Shown piece after piece: positions 50,112-55,608 of a DNA stretch of 55,608 nucleotides. Every line of letters begins with the position of its first letter. The stretch's first letter is position 1. Source of the stretch: Christensenella sp. UBA1782 (lineage in GTDB: Bacteria; Bacillota; Clostridia; Christensenellales; DTU072); assembly GCA_002315475.1 (NCBI GenBank), contig DCGI01000050.1, positions 139 through 55,746 of the forward strand, in the 5' to 3' direction. The notes under the pieces are model-generated. The model had not been told where the DNA came from. It was given only the letters and a program-made list of their open reading frames with translations, and ran no database searches. The position numbers and the translations under genes are program-made.

Positions 50112-51770
50112 TTAAAACAGTTTCCAAACCATAACGCCATGCGCCGGAACGTTGGCTTCCAAAGTTTTTCCCGTCGTCGTTTCTTCCGTCCACTCGTTAC
50201 GAACGGTATATTCCTCTTTGGCGAGGCTTGCGACGTATTCTTCTTTGCTTAACTCGGAAAGGTCGAAAGAAAATTTCTGAGATTTGTTCTTCTTGTTCAA
50301 CACAAGGAGTGCAATGGAGCCATCCGACAAAGGACGTACCAAAACGTCGAATTTACCCGTTTGTATACGTTTTGCCTGTTTTCCGAGCGTATCTTGGTCG
50401 ATAGCAATCAGATTCTTATTCAAAATAATATCCAAATGTTCTTGCTTCATGGTGGTGACGTCGTTACCGAGCAACAGCGGAGCCGCCATCATGCACCATA
50501 AAGAAAAGTGCGCTCTGTTTTCGTCCAACGTCAAGTCGCCGTTACCGACTTCCAACATATCGGGATCGTTCCAGTGTCCCGAAGACGCGTACGCATATAA
50601 CTTAACGTTGATTTCGTACAACCGCATGATGCTTTTCCACGTCCACGAAATATCGCCGGTGGTTCTCCAAAGGTTGGCTACCCCGCTCCCCCATTCCCAA
50701 GGCTTATTTCTGCCCCATTCACAAACGGAAAACGCAATCGGCTTCTTTTGTACACCCGTTTCCGCCGAAACGTTTTGTACGGCGGCTATCAAAGCGTTAC
50801 TCATGGTCAAATAGTTTATCATGGCACTGTCGGCACGATTCCCGATAGGGTTGAAAATACGGATGGTATTGTTGCCTTTCTTGAATTTCACAAGGAACCG
50901 AACGGGCGGCACGTGGCAGGGACGTCTGGTTTTTCCGGGTTCGAAGAACATCGGCTCACCGTCGTTGACAATCATCCCTCCCATGATTTCGAAGGGAATC
51001 AAATCGGAAATCACCCGAACGGGATAACGATGATGAACGGTAACGTAGTACTCTCCCTCTTTTTCCGCTTGATACAGGAAAGTAGCACTCCCCTTGTTGG
51101 CGTCCAATCCGACGATAACCGGACTCTTTTTGTTATGTTCGGGCATGCAACCATGATAATTGTTGATTCTCTTGGCTAATTTTGCCGTACCTTCCAATAA
51201 CGCTTTTTCGGCACCGATAATCGTTTCTTCGTCGCTCCCCTTCTCGGTGACGCCGATACAGAAAATCTGCGGCCCCCGTCGGGTAGACATTTTGTGATAG
51301 CAATAGTCATATTTTAAGTATTCGATACCCCACCTTGCGAATTGACAGGCATCCATGTATTCTTTTCCGAGAGAAGCGGGCAAACCTTGACAGGTCATCG
51401 TGCCGTTACTGGAATAAATACCTACTTTGAAACCGATTTCGTTTATTTTTTGCACAAAACTTTGCATACCGTTCGGAAAACGGACGGGATCGGCTTGCAA
51501 TTTGCCGTCGGGATCTCTCTTATCGTCCTCCCAATAATCGTCCAAATTCAAAAACGAATAGCCGGCATCCAATAAGCCTTTTTCTCGAATGGCTTTCGCC
51601 ATTTCGATAAACATCTTTTCGTTAATGTTGTGCTTAAAATAGTTCCAACTGTTCCAACCCATCGGCGGAGCGAGCAGAAGCCCGTTATCCATCGGTTCGG
51701 TACGGTAAATGTCGGTTACGTTTTGTTTGTACATAAATTTGCTTTTAATTTTACAAGCAGGACAAGTCAT
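50112..51770 (-). CDS. GH27 family glycosidase with inserted domain, copy 2
   Basis: 552 residues, paralog of the 26711-28360 product across its whole length. The barrel starts at PPMGWNSWNYFKHNI, the nucleophile is in IEYLKYDYCYHK and the acid/base in SGHWNDPDMLEVGN. An insert of ~160 residues sits between them, with SATFLYQAEKEGEYYVTVHHRYPV. The N-terminus MTCPACKIKSKF has a CxxC like copy 1 and no signal peptide. The two are diverged, so substrate preferences probably differ. SD GGAG precedes the ATG. A promoter lies at 51803-51831, and the acyltransferase gene follows. Confidence 0.92.
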   Translation of the reverse strand: MTCPACKIKSKFMYKQNVTDIYRTEPMDNGLLLAPPMGWNSWNYFKHNINEKMFIEMAKAIREKGLLDAGYSFLNLDDYWEDDKRDPDGKLQADPVRFPNGMQSFVQKINEIGFKVGIYSSNGTMTCQGLPASLGKEYMDACQFARWGIEYLKYDYCYHKMSTRRGPQIFCIGVTEKGSDEETIIGAEKALLEGTAKLAKRINNYHGCMPEHNKKSPVIVGLDANKGSATFLYQAEKEGEYYVTVHHRYPVRVISDLIPFEIMGGMIVNDGEPMFFEPGKTRRPCHVPPVRFLVKFKKGNNTIRIFNPIGNRADSAMINYLTMSNALIAAVQNVSAETGVQKKPIAFSVCEWGRNKPWEWGSGVANLWRTTGDISWTWKSIMRLYEINVKLYAYASSGHWNDPDMLEVGNGDLTLDENRAHFSLWCMMAAPLLLGNDVTTMKQEHLDIILNKNLIAIDQDTLGKQAKRIQTGKFDVLVRPLSDGSIALLVLNKKNKSQKFSFDLSELSKEEYVASLAKEEYTVRNEWTEETTTGKTLEANVPAHGVMVWKLF

Positions 51771-51802
51771 AAATGTTATACTCCTCGGTATTGATTGTTA
51801 TT

Positions 51803-51831
51803 ATTATGCCATAAATCCCCGAAAAAAGCAA
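51803..51831 (-). promoter_or_regulatory. Promoter of the GH27-2/acyltransferase operon
   Basis: Leftward -35 TTGCTT (51831-51826), a 17-base spacer and -10 CATAAT (51808-51803). Confidence 0.5.
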
Positions 51832-51836
51832 GTCCC

Positions 51837-51880
51837 GGTTTTGAAAGCCGTTGGAGAAGAATCGTTTTCAAAATCGGCTT
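51837..51880 (-). terminator. Possible terminator of the vWA lipoprotein gene
   Basis: Leftward, CCGATTTTGAAA pairs with TTTCAAAACCGG (one mismatch) across a ~19-base loop, followed by GACTTGCTTTTTT. It overlaps the -35 of the next operon, so its effect is uncertain. Confidence 0.4.
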
Positions 51881-51897
51881 TTGCCGCCTTTTACGGA

Positions 51898-53202
51898 TTA
51901 TTGCGCTTGCTTATCTTCGAAAATTGATACGGGTTCGGCAAAAGAACCGTAAAAGAATCCCTCTACGACGCGTACCAAACAAGCGTTGAGCTTTTCAACG
52001 GTAACGTCGGGAATTTCGGGATCGAGGTGACTGCCGCCGATACCCGAGTGGTCGGTTATATATATGGACGTGCCACCCGTCGTGATAGCCGATTGACGAG
52101 CAAGATATTCCGTCAACGCGTCACTGCTGCTGGCAAGAATGGGACAAATACGAATACCCTTTTCTGTGGCTGCGTCCACCGCCTTTTTGTAGGTGGTTTT
52201 GTTCTTTTCGGCACTATGCGGAGGGGCGTCGTGCAAGTGAAAAATCAGCTTCGTGCCGCCCGACCACTGTTTCTCGGTCGCAAGAGCAAGCGCCTCGTCG
52301 ACCGCTTCTTCATAGTCGCCGCCGCCCGTAGCCTCTTTGGATTTTAAGAATTGTTGTTGCTTATCGTACCCCGTCTTGTCTTTGATGTCGACGAAATCGG
52401 AATAAGCGAATTTTTCATCGTCACCGTCGTCCCGATAAAAGAGAAAGGCAAGATTGACGTCGGCATTGGTACGGGACGCAATCGTTTGTATGACGTCGGC
52501 AAGTTCGGCTTGCAAATATTCCATTTCGTCCCCCATCGAACCGGTTGCGTCGATGACGAACATGATTTCCAAAAGGTTGCTTTTCTTTTTCCCTTCGCTC
52601 GTCTGCACGACGACGTCCTTGTTGTCTTCGTCAAACGTGCCTTCGCCGATAGCCTCTCCGCCGGCTGCAAAAACGGTTATCGTCCCTTCCGTAAAAGAAG
52701 GAAACAAATACGCCACACCCGCGTTATCGGTTACCGCCGTATAGGTTTCTCCCGATTCACTCTCCGCCGTCAGTTTTACGTTCGGCACTTTTTCTTCCTC
52801 GCACAAAACGGTGACTCGGATGCGGTTCAACGAAGTAAAGCCCCAAAGATCGCCTTTGTTCACCCGTTCCAACCACTTTCCGTCCGTTTCCTGCCCTTTC
52901 TGAAAAAGTAAACGATAATCGGCGTAATGCTCGTTATCGTTCCACTCGAAACAAGTAATCTGTCCGGCGACGATTTCCCGCTCGGCGGATTCTTCGGTTT
53001 CACTTGTCGAAGAAGTAGCCTTTTCGGAAGTTATTTCCATGTATTCCCCGTAATCGTACAGACCGTCGATTTCCGAATCGGAATAAAACACATACCTGCC
53101 TATACTTCCGTCCCCCGTCAAATCATAGGTTTTGCCACAAGCCGAAAGAGCAAACAAACACAGACAGAGCGTCAACAAGAATAAAAATCTTTTTTTGTTC
53201 AT
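51898..53202 (-). CDS. vWA-domain lipoprotein
   Basis: 434 residues. The lipoprotein signal MNKKRFLFLLTLCLCLFALSAC puts it outside the membrane. An N-terminal region (~60-190) with EESAEREIVAGQITCFEW and a transthyretin-like GETYTAVTDNAGVAYLF segment is followed by a vWA domain. Its MIDAS is IMFVIDATGSMGDEMEYL (D-x-T-x-S), with the later metal residue in KLIFHLHDAPPHS. ATG at 53202 is set by GGAGG and the consensus promoter just upstream; a longer frame has no such signals. Exported vWA proteins usually bind protein partners or the envelope; the partner is unknown. It is not homologous in layout to the TerY-like vWA proteins of the island. Confidence 0.9.
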   Translation of the reverse strand: MNKKRFLFLLTLCLCLFALSACGKTYDLTGDGSIGRYVFYSDSEIDGLYDYGEYMEITSEKATSSTSETEESAEREIVAGQITCFEWNDNEHYADYRLLFQKGQETDGKWLERVNKGDLWGFTSLNRIRVTVLCEEEKVPNVKLTAESESGETYTAVTDNAGVAYLFPSFTEGTITVFAAGGEAIGEGTFDEDNKDVVVQTSEGKKKSNLLEIMFVIDATGSMGDEMEYLQAELADVIQTIASRTNADVNLAFLFYRDDGDDEKFAYSDFVDIKDKTGYDKQQQFLKSKEATGGGDYEEAVDEALALATEKQWSGGTKLIFHLHDAPPHSAEKNKTTYKKAVDAATEKGIRICPILASSSDALTEYLARQSAITTGGTSIYITDHSGIGGSHLDPEIPDVTVEKLNACLVRVVEGFFYGSFAEPVSIFEDKQAQ

Positions 53203-53220
53203 ACTATCCTCCATAACCTT

Positions 53221-53249
53221 ATTATAACGAATAACCCGTTTTCTGTCAA
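53221..53249 (-). promoter_or_regulatory. Consensus sigma-A promoter of the vWA lipoprotein gene
   Basis: Leftward TTGACA (53249-53244), a 17-base spacer and TATAAT (53226-53221), a perfect match to the consensus, with a ~12-base leader and GGAGG. Confidence 0.85.
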
Positions 53250-53317
53250 TACGCAAAGATTTTTGAGCAATCGGACTTCCTTGGTATAAAAAAACAAAAC
53301 GGAACCATACTGATACC

Positions 53318-53584
53318 ATGGAAACGAATCTTATACAAAACGATAAGAGGAGTACGATTCTTTTCGTGCTGGGCATCCTTGCCTTTGTCGCAACCGTCGT
53401 ACTCTTTATCATCGGATATCCCGCCGTCGGCGGAATCTCCATCGCCACCCTTTGCGTAGGCGGTTTGGCTATGGTACATTTCTTGATTGCCTGCCACGCC
53501 CGAAACGGTTGGGTGCGTATGTTCAGCGCATTGTTCCTTGCGACTTTATCGGTATTGATAACCATAACGGCACTTGCGCTCTAA
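53318..53584 (+). CDS. Small two- to three-TM membrane protein, unknown
   Basis: 88 residues. A polar start (METNLIQNDKRS) is followed by hydrophobic segments ILFVLGILAFVATVVLFIIGY, GGISIATLCVGGLAMVHFLIAC and MFSALFLATLSVLITITALAL. No family is recognised. There is no clear Shine-Dalgarno site; a possible promoter is TTGAGC/TATAAA near 53262-53290. A bidirectional terminator follows at once. Codon use looks coding, and the frame and terminator placement support a real gene, but it remains hypothetical. Confidence 0.6.
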   Translation: METNLIQNDKRSTILFVLGILAFVATVVLFIIGYPAVGGISIATLCVGGLAMVHFLIACHARNGWVRMFSALFLATLSVLITITALAL

Positions 53585-53590
53585 AAAAAA

Positions 53591-53621
53591 GCGTCGCACC
53601 CGTTCTTTGAGGGTGCGACGC
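53591..53621. terminator. Bidirectional terminator between convergent small genes
   Basis: A perfect 11-base-pair stem (GCGTCGCACCC with GGGTGCGACGC) has a 9-base loop. T runs flank both sides (CTTTTTT rightward and eight T leftward). Confidence 0.9.
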
Positions 53622-53626
53622 CTTTT

Positions 53627-53929
53627 TTACATAAATCCTTCGTTAAACAGGTATACCAATAAGGCAACCAAGCGGTCGGATTCCTTCTGAACCTGATATC
53701 GTGAAAGTCCGCTTTGTGCAGCAAATTTTCGCACCGAGATATGCTCGGTAAAGATAGAAAGCAACTCTCTTTCACATTTTTTCAAGCCGTTCATGCACCG
53801 TTCCAAAAAGGCCGTTTCTTCGTCTTTGACGCCGAGAACTTTCTCTTTTACCTTTCTGTCACGGTACGTTGCGAGAAGGTTTTTCACCGCATCGTCCGTC
53901 CATCTTATAAGATCTCCACCTCCAACCAT
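53627..53929 (-). CDS. Small HTH protein, sigma region 4-like
   Basis: About 100 residues. The C-terminal half reads CMNGLKKCERELLSIFTEHISVRKFAAQSGLSRYQVQKESDRLVALLVYLF, the helix order of a sigma-70 region 4 helix-turn-helix, so it probably binds DNA as a small regulator or anti/sigma-like factor. It overlaps the upstream 53905-54231 gene by 25 bases. The ATG at 53929 has no good SD, so a downstream alternative start is possible. It is the second gene of a two-gene unit that faces the palindromes at 54272 and 54347. Confidence 0.65.
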   Translation of the reverse strand: MVGGGDLIRWTDDAVKNLLATYRDRKVKEKVLGVKDEETAFLERCMNGLKKCERELLSIFTEHISVRKFAAQSGLSRYQVQKESDRLVALLVYLFNEGFM

Positions 53930-54231
53930 TTTCGAATGGAACCGTTTTGTTCCATCTCGTCGCAATAGTCGCAAACCTCACAAATCCCTTGTAAAATCCA
54001 CAACCGCATCATACCGAAATCGTACCCTTTTTTCAGGAAAAGCAACAGTTCTTTTTCGCTTCCTATATCCGTCATAACGATCTTCTTTTCCTCGTTGTCT
54101 TCGTCGGAAATCAACAGTTTTTCCACGCTTTCCTTCATTTCGTTATACGGAAAAGGTCTCATACATACGATCTCTTCATAATCAAAAATCGCCCCTTTCG
54201 AGACCACAATCTTGTTAATAATCGGTATCAC
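53905..54231 (-). CDS. Unknown 108-residue protein with uncertain start
   Basis: No recognised family. Sequence features are IFDYEEIVCMRPFPYNEMKESVEKLLISDEDNEEKKIVMTDIGSEKELLLFLKKGYDFGMMRLWILQGICEVCDYCDEMEQ, acidic with a CEVCDYC cluster near the C-terminus that could bind metal. The listed start is GTG at 54231, but this GTG is itself part of a perfect GGAGGTG Shine-Dalgarno site. The nearest codon at normal spacing is ATT (as in infC), with no ATG nearby. It may therefore use a rare start codon. It is expressed from 54282-54309 and coupled to the HTH-like gene that follows. Confidence 0.6.
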   Translation of the reverse strand: MIPIINKIVVSKGAIFDYEEIVCMRPFPYNEMKESVEKLLISDEDNEEKKIVMTDIGSEKELLLFLKKGYDFGMMRLWILQGICEVCDYCDEMEQNGSIRKWLEVEIL

Positions 54232-54271
54232 CTCCGTCTGCGTTTTCAGAACTTCTTTGCAAAGATTGTTT

Positions 54272-54283
54272 ATATGTACATAT
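54272..54283. promoter_or_regulatory. 12-bp palindrome ATATGTACATAT at the start site of the 54231 gene
   Basis: A perfect palindrome directly after, and 2 bases overlapping, the leftward -10. It shares the TATGTAC core with the larger palindrome at 54347-54368. Confidence 0.5.
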
Positions 54284-54309
54284 TATCATATTACCCTATT
54301 CCCATGCAA
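54282..54309 (-). promoter_or_regulatory. Possible promoter of the 54231/53929 genes
   Basis: Leftward -35 TTGCAT (54309-54304), a 16-base spacer and -10 GATAAT (54287-54282). A weak but plausible match. Confidence 0.4.
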
Positions 54310-54346
54310 GGAAGAACCGCCGCTAATTTTGTTCTCTTTTGTCTTT

Positions 54347-54368
54347 TATGTACCAATTTTGGTACATA
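54347..54368. promoter_or_regulatory. 22-bp interrupted palindrome in the divergent intergenic region
   Basis: Arms TATGTACCAA and TTGGTACATA around a TT centre. It lies in the 353-base gap (54232-54583) between divergent genes, ~40 bases upstream of the leftward promoter. A dimeric regulator site is likely; the HTH-like product of 53627-53929 is one candidate. The rest of the gap shows only the rightward promoter and no gene. Confidence 0.55.
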
Positions 54369-54491
54369 TCGTCGAATACCGTTTTTGCGTCGAAAAACCC
54401 CTCGAAATCAGGAATTTTCCCGTCTCCGTCGGATTCTTTTTCGGTTTTGCACCGAGTTTTGTGCGAGAATCGTCGTATCGATAAAAATTTC

Positions 54492-54519
54492 TTGATTTTT
54501 TCCTATTTTTTGTTATACT
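54492..54519 (+). promoter_or_regulatory. Promoter of the 54584-55474 gene
   Basis: -35 TTGATT (54492-54497), a 16-base spacer and -10 TATACT (54514-54519). The leader is about 60 bases, with AAAGGAG before the ATG. Confidence 0.7.
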
Positions 54520-54583
54520 ATATATATGAAAGTTTCGAAAAAAACAGTACAAAAGCTTTTTACGGGAAAGGAGTAATCGCAAT

Positions 54584-55474
54584 ATGCCCATCAAACATGC
54601 TTTTTCCATTTTTTTATGCAACCTGAAATTGGTCGTCAAAATCGCCTTGATGATTTTGATCGTTTTGCTGATTGCGTTCGGTGTCTTTATCGTCATTTTG
54701 AAACCGCTCTACATAGATTTGCGTTCGGTCATCGAAACGCAAAGTTTCCTCGTGGCACCGGGCGACCTCATCAACCACCCGTTTTTGACGGTGGAACACT
54801 TGATTCAGTCGTATATGACCTTTTTTGACCAAGTGGGTTGGGAAAAGACTTTGACCGGCGTCATTTTGCTTTTCGTCGGCTTAAAATTCTTTTTGACGTT
54901 GCCCCTGCTTCCCGCGACCAAAGTTTTATATATAAAAATGAGTACGGGTTTTGATATCGGCATCACCAACGCTTTTATTTCGACGGGCTTCCAAAACCTT
55001 CTTTTGGCACTCTGTTGTACCGTTGTGTTTTCCATAACCGATTTGGGTATTTTGGCGGGATTGTTGGCACTGCTGCCCGTACTGTACAGAGGGTTAAAAC
55101 TCGTTGCGTTGCCCATCGTTTTTATCCTCTATCTCGTCTTGCAATCGGCGCGGATGGCTATCATTTGCCAATGGCTTCCCGAAATTTGTGCGGGTGAATC
55201 GAAGAATATTTTTAAGAACCTCAAAAACGCCTTGATGTTTTCGGTAAAACGTTTTCCGAAGAATTTTCTGTGCGTTCTCTTTATCAATATATTATTATTC
55301 GGCATCGTAACTTCCACCTTCATCTTTTCCTTCGGTGTCATTCCCATCGTTACCATACCGATGTATTTCGTTTTGTACTGTACGTTAACCTTGACTTTGA
55401 ACTTTTCCTATCACAAAACCAAGTACTATATCGATAACGGTTCTACCGTATATACGCCGAATCGTTTGTTTTAA
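54584..55474 (+). CDS. Polytopic membrane protein, unknown
   Basis: 296 residues with about six hydrophobic helices: IALMILIVLLIAFGVFIVIL, TGVILLFVGLKFFLTLPLL, LLLALCCTVVFSITDLGILAGLLALL, LVALPIVFILYLVLQSA, FLCVLFINILLFGIVTSTFIFSF and VIPIVTIPMYFVLYC. The lysine-rich loops lie inside. The layout resembles small uncharacterised permease-like or YesL-like proteins, but no motif decides. A terminator hairpin follows at 55501-55540. It is monocistronic. Confidence 0.8.
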   Translation: MPIKHAFSIFLCNLKLVVKIALMILIVLLIAFGVFIVILKPLYIDLRSVIETQSFLVAPGDLINHPFLTVEHLIQSYMTFFDQVGWEKTLTGVILLFVGLKFFLTLPLLPATKVLYIKMSTGFDIGITNAFISTGFQNLLLALCCTVVFSITDLGILAGLLALLPVLYRGLKLVALPIVFILYLVLQSARMAIICQWLPEICAGESKNIFKNLKNALMFSVKRFPKNFLCVLFINILLFGIVTSTFIFSFGVIPIVTIPMYFVLYCTLTLTLNFSYHKTKYYIDNGSTVYTPNRLF

Positions 55475-55500
55475 TAAAAAACTTTTTTTCTTATACTGTC

Positions 55501-55540
55501 AAAGGGGAGAAAACCTTTCCAAAAGTGTTTTCTCCCCTTT
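55501..55540 (+). terminator. Terminator of the 54584-55474 gene
   Basis: A 14-base-pair stem (AAAGGGGAGAAAAC with GTTTTCTCCCCTTT) has a 12-base loop, followed by a T run. Confidence 0.85.
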
Positions 55541-55608
55541 TTTATCCTCTTTTTCCAAAGGCGGGGAGCACGTCTCCACGCCACCCTTTTGAAGGTGGGG
55601 CGTGGGGG
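55501..55608. repeat. Two-hairpin intergenic repeat, copy 3 (cut by window end)
   Basis: The 55561-55600 segment (GCGGGGAGCACGTCTCCACGC followed by CCCTTTTGAAGGTGGGG) closely matches 49249-49287, and the preceding hairpin belongs to the terminator above. The element probably continues past the window. Confidence 0.65.

Overview
The window looks like a chromosome segment of an anaerobic Gram-positive bacterium, probably a gut or rumen Clostridia-type Firmicute. The reasons are an [FeFe] hydrogenase, strong AGGAGG-type ribosome binding sites, TTGACA-17-TATAAT promoters, lipoprotein signal peptides, ferredoxin-type oxidoreductases, fucose and alpha-galactoside glycosidase genes, and moderate GC content. 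No rRNA, tRNA, CRISPR array, transposase or phage structural gene was found. The lineage is inferred from gene content only.

Layout. (1) 1-1.1 kb: the 3' part of an [FeFe] hydrogenase on +. (2) 1.3-20.8 kb: a leftward, almost gap-free accessory island. In transcription order it holds a small CPCC membrane protein, a 904-residue double-psi beta-barrel RNA polymerase (RdRP/QDE-1-like, motif DYDSD) with a leaderless-type promoter, a small unknown protein, a Vps4-like AAA ATPase, a soluble FtsH-like AAA/M41 protease and an M3-type lipoprotein peptidase. Four tandem proteasome-beta-like proteins follow, of which only the first keeps Thr1/Asp17/Lys33. Then come two paralogous unknown proteins with a decayed third copy between them, a kinase-vWA-vWA-PP2C set matching the TerY-P triad described by Aravind's group, two unknown proteins and a WYL regulator split by a frameshift. 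This is the candidate undescribed system: polymerase, two AAA machines, a proteasome-like core and a phospho-signalling module. (3) 21-23.3 kb: fucU-fucI on +, with fucI frameshifted in an A7 run. (4) 23.4-29.7 kb, leftward: amidohydrolase, GNAT, MFS transporter, GH27 glycosidase and M18 aminopeptidase. (5) 29.8-35.3 kb: redox genes (two FAD oxidoreductases, a ferredoxin reductase-like protein, a flavodoxin/ferredoxin fusion and a PPOX-type flavoprotein). (6) 35.4-40 kb: metallophosphoesterase lipoprotein, GH2 glycosidase and Ntn amidohydrolase operon. (7) 40.1-41.6 kb: two + strand genes. (8) 41.7-49.1 kb: a six-gene leftward operon led by archaeal-type GAPDH and archaeal-type phosphoglycerate kinase, then LarA, an aldo/keto reductase, a HAD phosphatase and an ABC-F protein. 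(9) 49.3-51.8 kb: second GH27 and a hexapeptide acyltransferase. (10) 51.9-55.6 kb: vWA lipoprotein, small membrane proteins and a sigma-region-4-like protein.

Working model for the island (inference). The kinase/phosphatase/vWA set would sense or gate a state. The AAA ATPases would unfold or remodel substrates for the proteasome-like chamber or for the built-in M41 protease. The polymerase would make or amplify an RNA. The WYL protein could control it. This architecture resembles bacterial conflict or stress systems, but no experiment is implied here. Two genes (WYL regulator and fucI) each need a -1 shift at a run of seven A, so assembly indels must be excluded before biology is inferred from them.
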